Assembly (NCBI GenBank): GCA_964346545.1
Contig: CAYFVR010000135.1
Coordinates: 1 to 12,989 of the forward strand
Length of the DNA stretch: 12,989 bases
Direction of reading: 5' to 3'
From: CAYFVR01 sp964346545
Lineage (GTDB): Bacteria > Desulfobacterota > Desulfobacteria > Desulfobacterales > Desulfococcaceae
The notes under the pieces are model-generated. The model saw only the letters and a program-made list of their open reading frames with translations. It made no database searches and was not told the origin of the DNA. Position 1 is the first letter of the stretch. Each line of letters starts with the position of its first letter. Positions 5,418-12,759 of the stretch are shown here, one piece after another. The position numbers and the translations under genes were made by a program.

Positions 5418-6695
5418 ATGCCCCACCCGTCCGCCTATCCCCACGCCGACGCCGACTCTTTCACCGATCTCTACCGGGCGGACGCCGACGGCATGAACGC
5501 CGCGTTTCTGTTGGCCTATCCTTCCACCAGCCGCTGGTCGCCCTATCCCAACACCCGGAAATACTTCATCCAGGACGGCAGCTTCGAGGAAAAAAAGGTC
5601 CCCTACGCCCAGATTCGGCAGAAGGAGCCGTGGAAAATCCTCTCCGTGCTCGGCGACGGGCTGCCGGGGCTGGCCACCTCCGAGCCGCCGGAGCTGCTGG
5701 TGCGCTACTGGCGGGACCACATCGGCTTCGGCTACCGGAACCTGGAGGTGCTGCCCCATCCCACCTGGGCCGACGCGCTCAACCGGAACAGCGGGAACCG
5801 GCGGCTGATCACGCTCTTCCCTTACGACCACGTGACCCCGGAACGCCACGCCATCGATCCCGACCGCCACTACTGGCTGCTGAGCAAATGCGCCCTTTCG
5901 GAACTGTGCCCCTTCGTGCCCGATTACAAGGTCGTCGATCTGCGCCGGACGCCGCTGGACCGAAGGCGATTCCCGCACCGGTATCCCTTCGCCGTGAAAA
6001 CCTCTCACGGGCTCTCGGGCGAGGGCACCTACATCATCCGGAACGACGGCGAAATGGCCGCCTGCCTCAGCGAACTGCGGGCCTATCTGCGAGTGGGCAC
6101 CCTGGAATCTCTGGTGGTGATGGTGCTGGTGGCGGACGTGACGGACAATTTCTGCGTCCAGTTTTACGTGGACGGCGGCGGCGGGGCGCGACTGCTGGGC
6201 GCCACCCATCAGATGGTCAGCGCGGCCGGGGCGCATCTGGGCGGGCTCATCCGCTATCACGAAACCGATCTGCGGCGGTTTTCGCCCATCGTCGCCGAAG
6301 TGGCGGCCGCGGTGCATCGGCACGGTTATTTCGGCGTGGTGGGGGTGGACGTGCTGGAGGACCGGGAGGGCGAGCTGCACGTCATCGACATCAACGTCCG
6401 GGTCAACGGCTCCACGCCGCTTTGCCTGCTGCGCCGACGGATCACCGGGGCGGGGCGGGACGCGGCCCGATACGGCACCGGCTACCTGATGGAGGGCGAT
6501 CTGGACGACGTGCTGGTGCGGCTGAAACCGGTGCTGGATCGGGAGGCGTTTTTCATCTTGTCGGCCCTGGAGCGCCCGGTGTCCAACGGCGGCCAGTTGA
6601 CGGAAATTTACGGGGTGGTGACCGGGGTCGATCTGGAAGAGCTGGAGGCCAACGAGGCCCGGCTGGCCCACCGGGGCCTGGTGCGGCGGAGGTAG
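5418..6695 (+). CDS. Stand-alone ATP-grasp ligase, divergent from the CphA-like operon
   Basis: 425 aa from the ATG at 5418. Residues 1-~185 are an uncharacterised pre-ATP-grasp region (SPYPNTRKYF, LSVLGDGLPGL, ITLFPYDH). The ATP-grasp follows: FAVKTSHGLSGEGTYII (191-207; Lys194 and a Gly-rich loop), LVVMVLVADVTDNFCVQFYVDGGG (232-255), GVVGVDVLED (306-315) and the metal-binding HVIDINVRVNGSTPL (321-335; Asp324, Asn326, Asn330). The tail is helical. Such enzymes join a carboxylate to an amine (sometimes a thiol) through an acylphosphate. The layout resembles peptide ligases with a pre-ATP-grasp domain (PGM1-related), but that assignment is tentative and the substrate cannot be read from the sequence. 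Divergent placement beside a cyanophycin-like operon suggests it makes or modifies a building block, for example a dipeptide or side-chain amide that the Mur-dead CphA-like proteins cannot make. ATP-grasp fold is high confidence; role is inferred. Confidence 0.8.
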   Translation: MPHPSAYPHADADSFTDLYRADADGMNAAFLLAYPSTSRWSPYPNTRKYFIQDGSFEEKKVPYAQIRQKEPWKILSVLGDGLPGLATSEPPELLVRYWRDHIGFGYRNLEVLPHPTWADALNRNSGNRRLITLFPYDHVTPERHAIDPDRHYWLLSKCALSELCPFVPDYKVVDLRRTPLDRRRFPHRYPFAVKTSHGLSGEGTYIIRNDGEMAACLSELRAYLRVGTLESLVVMVLVADVTDNFCVQFYVDGGGGARLLGATHQMVSAAGAHLGGLIRYHETDLRRFSPIVAEVAAAVHRHGYFGVVGVDVLEDREGELHVIDINVRVNGSTPLCLLRRRITGAGRDAARYGTGYLMEGDLDDVLVRLKPVLDREAFFILSALERPVSNGGQLTEIYGVVTGVDLEELEANEARLAHRGLVRRR

Positions 6696-6784
6696 GGCGA
6701 TTTGCGGGAAATTGAAATGCCGTTCGACGCGACATTCCCCGACGAAATCCAATACCGCTCACCTTCTGATTCCCAATTAACAAG

Positions 6785-6822
6785 GGTGCTGGATTGACCG
6801 GGGCGCATGCGATACGCCCCGG
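6785..6822 (-). repeat. Palindromic intergenic repeat, copy 1
   Basis: Flank GGTGCTGGATTGACC followed by hairpin arms CCGGGGCG (6798-6805) and CGCCCCGG (6815-6822). It shares flank and stem with copy 3 (same orientation) and copy 2 (opposite orientation). REP/MITE-like small interspersed repeat; mobility is not shown. An AT-rich patch (6830-6850) follows it. Confidence 0.7.
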
Positions 6823-6867
6823 TGCCGAAGATTATTATATTTTAATTTTTCCGGCCACATATGGGTT

Positions 6868-6906
6868 GTAGGGGCGAATCGCATTCGCCCTTGTCCCAAC
6901 CAGCAC
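6868..6906 (+). repeat. Palindromic intergenic repeat, copy 2 (opposite orientation)
   Basis: GTAG then GGGCGAAT (6872-6879), loop CGC, ATTCGCCC (6883-6890), followed by TTGTCCCAACCAGCAC. The trailing flank corresponds to the reverse complement of the copy 1 flank (GGTCAATCCAGCAC) with a one-base indel, so the relationship extends beyond the hairpin. The loop trinucleotide is CGC here and GCG in copy 3, as expected for inverted copies. Confidence 0.65.
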
Positions 6907-6932
6907 GGTGCTGTCTCGGAATCATGCCGGCC

Positions 6933-6971
6933 GGTGGCAGATTGACCGGGGCGTATGCGATACGCCCCTAC
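6933..6971 (-). repeat. Palindromic intergenic repeat, copy 3
   Basis: Flank GGTGGCAGATTGACC, then perfect 9-base arms GGGGCGTAT (6948-6956) and ATACGCCCC (6960-6968) around GCG, ending TAC. The flank plus stem start matches copy 1 over GATTGACCGGGGCG; the copies lie 148 bases apart. Confidence 0.7.
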
Positions 6972-7010
6972 GCCATTCCCCGCCAAAATAAACCGGATTG
7001 GGTTTCAATG

Positions 7011-7024
7011 GGGGATTGATCCCC
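7011..7024. repeat. Short palindrome GGGGAT-TG-ATCCCC downstream of hslO
   Basis: A 6-base perfect stem with a 2-base centre, about 20 bases beyond the hslO stop once the assembly duplicate is collapsed. It could help end hslO transcription, but no T-tract follows, so a terminator call is weak. Confidence 0.3.
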
Positions 7025-7042
7025 TGACGGCAAGAACGCGCC

Positions 7043-7097
7043 TCACGTCATCTCCGCCAGCAATTTTTCAAACGAATCCGGAGCGAAAACATAGTTT
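7043..7097. other. 55-base assembly duplicate of the hslO 3' end
   Basis: Bases 7043-7097 are identical to 7198-7252 (the last codons and stop of hslO), and the identity ends exactly at the gap. This is the signature of two contigs that overlap by one k-mer and were scaffolded with a fixed-length gap instead of being merged. It is not a biological repeat. Confidence 0.9.
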
Positions 7098-7197
7098 NNN
7101 NNNNNNNNNNNNNNNNNNNNNNNNNNNNNNNNNNNNNNNNNNNNNNNNNNNNNNNNNNNNNNNNNNNNNNNNNNNNNNNNNNNNNNNNNNNNNNNNN
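7098..7197. other. Assembly gap, 100 N of arbitrary length
   Basis: Exactly 100 undetermined bases. Because the 55 bases on the left recur immediately on the right, the real molecule most likely contains one copy and no gap. The true distance between the ATP-grasp stop (6695) and the hslO stop would then be about 347 bases. Coordinates to the right are inflated by about 155. Confidence 0.9.
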
Positions 7198-8079
7198 TCA
7201 CGTCATCTCCGCCAGCAATTTTTCAAACGAATCCGGAGCGAAAACATAGTTTTCCCGGCAGAATTCGCAGATCAAAACCGTTTCCTCGGTTCGCTTCGCC
7301 AACCCGGCCACCTCTTCCCGCCCCAGGGCCACCAGGGCCTGCTCGAAGCGTTCGCGGCCGCAATGGCATTGAAACCGCAAAGGCCGCTGCTCCAGGTTTC
7401 GAAAGGGCACGTCGCCGAAAATGGCGGCCAGCATGTGTTCCGGCCGTCGCCCCTCCCGAAGCTGTTCGGTCACCGGCGGCAGGGTCCGAATGTGGTCGAT
7501 CACGCGATCCACCAGTTCGGGATCGGCGCCGGGCAGGGACTGCACCAGAAATCCGCCCGCCGCCGTCACGCCGGTGGCGTCCTGAAAGACCCCGACCCCC
7601 ACCGCCGAAGGCGTCTGCTCCGATTCCAGGAAATATTGGGCCAGATCCTCCCCGATCTCGCCGGTGTTCAGACGGACCACGCTCCGGTACGGCTCCCGAA
7701 GGCCCAGGTCTCGGGTGACGGTCAAAAAGCCGGCGCGGCCCAAGGCCCCGGCCACGTCGGGCCGGCCGTTCCGGGCCGGAAGATCCACCCGTGGATTGCC
7801 CACGTAGCCGGAAACCGCCCCTTCGTCGTCGGCCTCCACCAGGATTTTTCCCAGGGGGCCGTTCCCTTCAAATTTCAGCGCCACCCGATCCCGGTCCTTG
7901 AGCAGCGCGCCCATCAATGCGCCGCCGGTCAACGCCCGGCCCAGCGCCGCGGCGGCGGCGGGCCAGGTCCCGTGGCGGCGACAGCCCTCGGCCACCAGCT
8001 CCGTGGTCACGCAGGCGATGGCCCGCACCCCGCCGTCCTCGGCCAGGGAGCGGACCCGATAATCGGACGTCTTGGTCAT
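7198..8079 (-). CDS. hslO: Hsp33 redox-regulated chaperone
   Basis: 293 aa, normal for Hsp33. Cytoplasmic holdase activated by oxidation of a zinc-binding cysteine cluster. The four zinc ligands are visible as CHC (Cys238, Cys240) and CEFC (Cys271, Cys274) in the C-terminal switch domain. The N-terminal core has typical segments: RALTGGALMGALLKDRDRVALKFEGNGPLG (48-77), VSGYVGNPRVDLP (89-101) and TGEIGEDLAQYFLESEQTPSAVGVGV (139-164). The family motif GGFLVQSLPGA is at 175-185. The ATG at 8079 overlaps the stop of the MFS gene in an ATGA junction, so the two are translationally coupled. The stop lies at the right edge of the assembly gap, so the gene is complete. No change in the key residues is seen. 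Confidence 0.95.
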   Translation of the reverse strand: MTKTSDYRVRSLAEDGGVRAIACVTTELVAEGCRRHGTWPAAAAALGRALTGGALMGALLKDRDRVALKFEGNGPLGKILVEADDEGAVSGYVGNPRVDLPARNGRPDVAGALGRAGFLTVTRDLGLREPYRSVVRLNTGEIGEDLAQYFLESEQTPSAVGVGVFQDATGVTAAGGFLVQSLPGADPELVDRVIDHIRTLPPVTEQLREGRRPEHMLAAIFGDVPFRNLEQRPLRFQCHCGRERFEQALVALGREEVAGLAKRTEETVLICEFCRENYVFAPDSFEKLLAEMT

Positions 8080-9503
8080 TTCCGTTCTTCTCCAAAAATT
8101 GGCGAGGCGGCGCCCCGCGCTCGGGATTTTCGCCCTCGGCGGCGGAAAACGCCCGAAATCCCGTCTTCCGCCGCCTCGGCGGAAGCGTTGGGAGCGGCGG
8201 TCGTCGCCCGCTCAAACCGGCGGTTTTCGGCCTCCTCGGCAATCGGGGCGGGCGCCTCGCCCGCGTCCTCTTCCGGGCGAAGCGATTCCCCGTCCCGCGG
8301 CCGCGGCGCGATTTCGGGGTCCGGTCGCAGGGTGCACAGGGCGAAAAGCCCCACGCCCGTCAGCATGGTCGCCGAGCCGGAAACAAAAATCATCCGCATG
8401 GGAAACAGGTCCATCAAAATCCCCGCCGAAAAGGCCCCGATCATCATCCCCACGCTGTGGGCCACCGTCATCAGGGCCATCATGGCCCCCATGGCCTGCT
8501 TGGCGGCGCCCTTGCACACCGCGATGGCCATGAGCGGGGCCATGGCCAGGCTGCCCCCGACGCCGAAGAGGATGTTGGCCAAAAACAGGTCCCAGAAGCC
8601 CCGGGCCATTTCGAAGGCGCCCATGGCCGCGGCCACGCCCAGACCGCCCAGCACGATCATCCGCCGCTTGTTGGCCCGGTCGGCCAGCATGCCCATGGGC
8701 GTTTGCAGCAGGCCGCTGGTGAACACGCCCAGGGTGACCAGCACGCCGATGGCCGAGCTGGAAAGGGCGAATTCCGTGTCGGCGTAGACCGGCAGAAATC
8801 CCCAGACCGTGCCGATGCAGGCGGTGTAGACCAGACGGAAGATGAAAATGCCGTCCACGGTGCGGTCGGCCAGCAAATACCGCCACGACACCGCCGGAAC
8901 GCCCTGGGCGGTGTTGCGCTCCAGCCGAACCGGCGGCAGCAGAAACAGACTCATCAGAAAGGCGGCAAAGGTCAGCACGCCCATGGTCAAAAAGGCGGCG
9001 TCCAGCCCCCATCGGTCGTTGAGCAGGCCGCCCATGAGCGGCCCCAGGCTGAGGCCGATGAAAATGGACATGTTGAACATGCCCATCACCGCGCCCTCTC
9101 GGCTCGGGGGCGTCAGGTCGCCCACGTAGGCCTGGCAGACCGGCATGATCATGGCCGAGGCGATGCCCTGGACGAAGCGGATGACGATCAGGCTTTCCAC
9201 GTCGTGGACGGCGAGAAAGGCCACGGAAACCAGGGCGTAGCCCAGCAGGCCGGCGACGATGTGGGGCTTGCGGCCGACGCGGTCCGACCGGCGGCCGAAA
9301 TAGGGCAGAAAAAAGGTGCGGGAGAGGGCGAAGGCGCCGAAGATGAGGCCGATGTAGAGCCCCCCGGCGCCCAGGTCGTGGGCGTAGACCGGCAGCAGCG
9401 GCACCACGATCCCCACGCCGGTGATGGACGTGAAGATCGAAAAAAACAATGTGGCGAACACCCGCCGGTCCAGCCGACGGGGCGCGGAATCGAAATCGGT
9501 CAT
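8076..9503 (-). CDS. Major facilitator superfamily transporter
   Basis: 475 aa from ATG 9503; an in-frame TTG at 9539 would add 12 residues. Neither has a convincing Shine-Dalgarno. Inner-membrane carrier with about 12 hydrophobic segments. The MFS loop 2-3 signature appears as FGRRSDRVGRKP (about residues 69-80), and its second-half counterpart as MGMLADRANKRR (270-281). TM5-like SIFIGLSLGPLMGG follows a loop with GDLTPPSREG, as in Bmr/TetA-type drug efflux carriers. The substrate cannot be inferred. An unusual cytoplasmic tail of about 84 residues (392-475), rich in Ala, Pro, Glu and Arg, follows the last membrane segment. The stop overlaps the hslO start by four bases, forming a two-gene operon. 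Confidence 0.88.
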   Translation of the reverse strand: MTDFDSAPRRLDRRVFATLFFSIFTSITGVGIVVPLLPVYAHDLGAGGLYIGLIFGAFALSRTFFLPYFGRRSDRVGRKPHIVAGLLGYALVSVAFLAVHDVESLIVIRFVQGIASAMIMPVCQAYVGDLTPPSREGAVMGMFNMSIFIGLSLGPLMGGLLNDRWGLDAAFLTMGVLTFAAFLMSLFLLPPVRLERNTAQGVPAVSWRYLLADRTVDGIFIFRLVYTACIGTVWGFLPVYADTEFALSSSAIGVLVTLGVFTSGLLQTPMGMLADRANKRRMIVLGGLGVAAAMGAFEMARGFWDLFLANILFGVGGSLAMAPLMAIAVCKGAAKQAMGAMMALMTVAHSVGMMIGAFSAGILMDLFPMRMIFVSGSATMLTGVGLFALCTLRPDPEIAPRPRDGESLRPEEDAGEAPAPIAEEAENRRFERATTAAPNASAEAAEDGISGVFRRRGRKSRARGAASPIFGEERK

Positions 9504-9586
9504 GCCGGGTCTTGTATCAGACCCGCCCGAAGACTTCAAAGGAGAATCCCGTCGCGAAAGCCGAGCGCGAAACGGCCAGAAAGGGG

Positions 9587-9615
9587 TTGACGGGAACCGG
9601 TCGAGGGATTATCAA
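9587..9615 (+). promoter_or_regulatory. Candidate sigma-70-type promoter of the DUF47 gene
   Basis: TTGACG (9587-9592), a 17-base spacer, then TATCAA (9610-9615); 5/6 and 4/6 matches to the consensus hexamers at ideal spacing. Transcription would start near 9622, about 40 bases before the ATG at 9664. Read from sequence only. Confidence 0.5.
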
Positions 9616-9663
9616 CACCCTGAATTTCACCCCCATTTTTCCGGCCCGAGGACCCCCTTGCCC

Positions 9664-10335
9664 ATGCGATTCCCCTTCATTCCGCTGTTCCGATCCGCCG
9701 CGCCCGTGGACGGCCTTCAGGAACACGCCGCCAAGCTGAAGGAATGCACCTGGATCTTTCAGCACGCCATCGAGTGCCACATTCTGGCCAATTGCGAAAG
9801 TTTCGAGGATTTGCGGAAGAAAGTCGGCGTCCTGGAGAAGGAGGCGGACGCCATCAAGCGGCGAATCCGGGAAAAAATGCCCGCGGCCATCATGATGCCG
9901 GTGGAAAAATTCCAGCTCTACAGCTACCTCGCCGAGCAGGACCGGGTGCTGGACGCCCTGGAGGACGCCCTGGACTGGATATCCTACCGGGAGCCGCCCG
10001 GATTTCCCCCCGGCATCGAGAAGCAATTTTTTCTGCTCATCGACGCCGTGATCGACCCGGTGGAGGAGATCAGCCCGCTGGTGACCCAGGCCGCGGCCTA
10101 TTTCCGCAAGCGGAGCCAAAAGCAGCGCAAGCCGGTCATCGAAATCATCCGAAACATTCGCCGCCAGGCCCACGAGGCCGACAAGGCCGAGGACCTGGTC
10201 AAGCGCCAAATTTTCGCCACCGACGCCGACCCGGTCACCCTCGTCCACATGATCCACCTGGCCGAAATGCTGGGGGCCGTGGCGGACCACGCCGAAAACA
10301 CCTCCGACCTGATGCTGGCCATGCTGGCCCGCTGA
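9664..10335 (+). CDS. DUF47 / PhoU-related protein (TIGR00153-like)
   Basis: 223 aa, the usual length for the DUF47 family (putative phosphate transport regulators). All-helical, with PhoU-like acidic repeats that may bind metal: LEKEADAIKRRI (58-69), HEADKAEDLV (170-179) and VADHAENTSDLM (206-217). The N-terminal MRFPFIPLFRS and the stretch PVEKFQLYSYLAEQDRVLDALEDALDWI (79-106) are characteristic. The start at 9664 was chosen over the longer open frame because this is where family similarity begins, and GAGG lies about 10 bases upstream. Members are commonly encoded next to a PiT-type phosphate permease, but none is present in this window: the downstream gene is on the other strand and ends only four bases away. 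Soluble, cytoplasmic. Regulation of phosphate uptake is inferred from the family. Confidence 0.85.
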   Translation: MRFPFIPLFRSAAPVDGLQEHAAKLKECTWIFQHAIECHILANCESFEDLRKKVGVLEKEADAIKRRIREKMPAAIMMPVEKFQLYSYLAEQDRVLDALEDALDWISYREPPGFPPGIEKQFFLLIDAVIDPVEEISPLVTQAAAYFRKRSQKQRKPVIEIIRNIRRQAHEADKAEDLVKRQIFATDADPVTLVHMIHLAEMLGAVADHAENTSDLMLAMLAR

Positions 10336-10339
10336 AACC

Positions 10340-12682
10340 CTACCCGCCGTCCTCCGCCGGCGGTTCGCCGCCACCGTCCGGGAAAAGCCCCTCCAGGGTT
10401 TCCCGCAGTTCCCGCAACGAATAGGGCTTGACCATCGCCGCGGAAAAGCCGTAACGCTTGAATTCGGCCATGATGGGATCGGTGGCGTATCCGCTGGAAA
10501 CCACCGCGGTCACGTCCGGGTCCAGCTCTCGAATGCGGGCCAGGGCCTCCCGGCCGCCCATGCCGCCGGGAACCGTCAGATCCAGGATCACCAGGTCATA
10601 GCCCCCGCCTTTCTTTTGGGCGTCCCGATAGGCGTTCACCGCCTCTCCCCCGTCCTCGGTCAGCGTCGCCTGGTACCCAAGCCGGCGAAGCATTTGCCGA
10701 ACCAGAATCTGGATGGTCTTTTCATCGTCCATGACCAGGGCGTGGCGACGGCGTTTTTCCCCCTCCGGAGCGGCGGCCTCCCCGACGTCGGCGGGTTCCG
10801 GCGCGGCCTCCTCGGCGGCGGGCAGGTAGAGGTGAACCGCGGCGCCCGCGCCGGGCCGGGATACGGCCTCCACGTATCCCCCGTGACTCTTCAACACCGA
10901 AAAGGTGGTGGCCAGCCCCATGCCGACCCCCTTTTCCGCCCCCTTGGCCTTGGTGGTGAAATAGGGGTCGAAGATCTTCCCGAGATGTTCCTCGGCGATG
11001 CCGGACCCCGAATCGACCACCGAAATCCGGACGTAATCGCCGGACTTCAGGGGCAGATGGTCCCGACCGGATTCTCGCCGGTGGTTTTCCGCGCGAATCT
11101 CCACCTCTCCGCCGGCGGGCATGGCTTCCCGGGCGTTGTTCACCACGTTGATGACGGCCTGCTGAAACTGGCGGATGTCGATCCGGACCCGCCAGAGATC
11201 ATCCGGAAACCGAAACCGTGGCCGGATGTTGGCGCCGGCGCAGGCCAGATTGGCGGCGTCTCGCACCACGCCGTCCACCGCCATGACCTTTTGGACGTTG
11301 CCGCCGCCCCGGGAAAAGGTGATGAATCGGCCGGTCACCTCCGTGGCCCGCTGGCAGGCCCGCTCGGATTCCACCAAAAGCTGATACAGCTCTCCCTGGT
11401 GGTCGGCATAATCCTGGGCCAGGGAGATGTTGCCCATGATGATCATCAGCAGATTGTTGAAATCATGGGCGATGCCCCCGGCCAGCGTCGCCACCGACTC
11501 CAGCTTCTGCACCTTGAGAAGTTCCTCCTCCACCCGCTTGCGGACCGTCACGTCCTCGATGGCGGCCACCATGCCGTCGGGATGGCCCTCCGCGTCCTGA
11601 ATGGGAGAGGCGTTGATCTGAAGCCGCCGTCGTCGGCCGTCGGCCGTCTCCACCGACAGACCCGCGCCGTGCACCGCCCGTCCGGTGGTCGTCACCCGAC
11701 GGAAGGGCCGGTCTTCGGGCGGCATGGGATTGCCCTCCGGATCGGTGATGCCCCAGCGGGGATCGTCGAAGGTGCGCTCGCCAAGCTCGTCCGCCGAAAG
11801 GGCGAAGAGATTTTGGGCGTAGGAGTTGGAATAGGTGATCCGCCCCCGACGGTCCACCACCACGATGCCCACGGGGCTGGTCTCCATCACCCGGTGCAGC
11901 AGGTCCCGCTCCCGGCGAAAGCGCATCTGGGCACGCTTGGTCTCCGTGATGTCGGAAACGTGGACCACCATGCAATCCGAATGGCTTTCGCAGTCCCGAA
12001 TGACGGACACGCTGGTGCGGCCCCACCGGACCCCGCCGTCCCGGTGGCGGTATCGCTTGTCCATGTGGAAATGGTCGATCTCCCCGGAGGTCAGCCGCTG
12101 AAAATTCCGCAGACCGGCGTCCACGTCTTCGGGATGGATGACGTCGGTCACGTTCAGCTCCAGGAGCTGGCCCTCGGAATAGCCCAGGATTTCGCAGATG
12201 CCCTTGTTGATCTGGAGGAAGCGGCCGTCGCGCCGGAGAATGGCGGTGCCGGCGGCGGCGTGGAAAAAGGCGTTCCGGAACCGGGCCTCGCTGACCCGGA
12301 GGCGACGGGTGAGCCGCCGCTTTTCGTAGGCCCGGAGCACCGCCAGGTGCAGCATTTCCGAGTCGATGGGCTTGCGGAAATAGTTGCCGGCCCCGGCGCG
12401 CATGGCTTCCACCGCGTTGTCCAGATCGCCGTGTCCGGTGATGACGATGGTCTGGAGGTCCGGACGCATTTCGGTGGCCCGCCGCATGAGCTGAATGCCG
12501 TCCATGTCGGGCATCCGGATGTCGGTCACCAGCACGTCGTATTCCCGCTCCGCCATGCGCGACAGCGCCTGGGTGCCGGAGTGGGCCGTGGAGATCGCGT
12601 ACTCGTCCGACTCCTGTTCCAAGGCGGTCTTGATCAGCCCGCACAGCGTTGCTTCATCGTCCGCGATCAAAACATGGATCAA
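10340..12682 (-). CDS. Hybrid sensor histidine kinase: receiver-PAS-PAS-HisKA-HATPase-receiver
   Basis: 780 aa from a TTG start at 12682, chosen because AAGGAG (12694-12689) lies six bases upstream and the receiver fold begins at once (IHVLIADDE). Domains: receiver 1 (1-~120; Asp54 in LVTDIRMPDMDG, Lys104); PAS 1 (~131-248); PAS 2 (~260-383, MVAAIEDVTVRKR at its end); HisKA with the phospho-acceptor His406 in LAGGIAHDFNN; HATPase (N box VINVVNNAREA 510-520, G1 DSGSGI 557-562, DPYFTTK 572-578, G2 GVGMGLA 585-591); an Ala/Glu/Pro-rich linker; receiver 2 (~646-770; Asp701 in VILDLTVPGG, Lys752). No membrane segment, so a cytoplasmic signal integrator. The N-terminal receiver suggests it takes phosphate from an upstream kinase, plausibly the one whose end lies 77 bases upstream. 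The output and signal are unknown, as no DNA-binding domain is present. Confidence 0.92.
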   Translation of the reverse strand: MIHVLIADDEATLCGLIKTALEQESDEYAISTAHSGTQALSRMAEREYDVLVTDIRMPDMDGIQLMRRATEMRPDLQTIVITGHGDLDNAVEAMRAGAGNYFRKPIDSEMLHLAVLRAYEKRRLTRRLRVSEARFRNAFFHAAAGTAILRRDGRFLQINKGICEILGYSEGQLLELNVTDVIHPEDVDAGLRNFQRLTSGEIDHFHMDKRYRHRDGGVRWGRTSVSVIRDCESHSDCMVVHVSDITETKRAQMRFRRERDLLHRVMETSPVGIVVVDRRGRITYSNSYAQNLFALSADELGERTFDDPRWGITDPEGNPMPPEDRPFRRVTTTGRAVHGAGLSVETADGRRRRLQINASPIQDAEGHPDGMVAAIEDVTVRKRVEEELLKVQKLESVATLAGGIAHDFNNLLMIIMGNISLAQDYADHQGELYQLLVESERACQRATEVTGRFITFSRGGGNVQKVMAVDGVVRDAANLACAGANIRPRFRFPDDLWRVRIDIRQFQQAVINVVNNAREAMPAGGEVEIRAENHRRESGRDHLPLKSGDYVRISVVDSGSGIAEEHLGKIFDPYFTTKAKGAEKGVGMGLATTFSVLKSHGGYVEAVSRPGAGAAVHLYLPAAEEAAPEPADVGEAAAPEGEKRRRHALVMDDEKTIQILVRQMLRRLGYQATLTEDGGEAVNAYRDAQKKGGGYDLVILDLTVPGGMGGREALARIRELDPDVTAVVSSGYATDPIMAEFKRYGFSAAMVKPYSLRELRETLEGLFPDGGGEPPAEDGG

Positions 12683-12688
12683 GGCCGG

Positions 12689-12694
12689 CTCCTT
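12689..12694 (-). promoter_or_regulatory. Ribosome binding site fixing the TTG start of the hybrid kinase
   Basis: AAGGAG on the minus strand, six bases before the TTG at 12682. The frame stays open further upstream (to 12922), but that extension overlaps the preceding kinase gene in another frame and has no similarity to receiver domains. Confidence 0.75.
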
Positions 12695-12695
12695 C

Positions 12696-12733
12696 CAATG
12701 GCCCCGGCGATCCCGGATTGGGCCAATGGCCCC
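12696..12733. repeat. Direct repeat CAATGGCCCC x2 in the kinase-kinase spacer
   Basis: CAATGGCCCC occurs at 12696-12705 and 12724-12733, 28 bases apart. The second lies within a palindrome GGGCC-AAT-GGCCC. It is in the 77-base spacer just upstream of the hybrid kinase ribosome binding site. It could be a regulator site or a minor duplication; no function is claimed. Confidence 0.3.
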
Positions 12734-12759
12734 TTCGTTTCCGGGTTGGGGGACCGGGT

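Noticed and set aside
4233..6752. 839-residue open frame on the minus strand across cphB and the ATP-grasp gene
   Set aside because: It overlaps two genes with clear domains in other frames, and the translation is low-complexity with no recognisable motif.
6785..6971. The three palindromes as a CRISPR array
   Set aside because: Only three copies with diverged sequences, mixed orientation and unequal spacing, and no cas genes in the window. They fit an interspersed palindromic repeat better.
7043..7252. The 55-base duplication as a target-site or attachment-site repeat
   Set aside because: Its boundaries coincide exactly with the N gap, and its length fits an assembler k-mer, so an assembly artefact is the simpler explanation.
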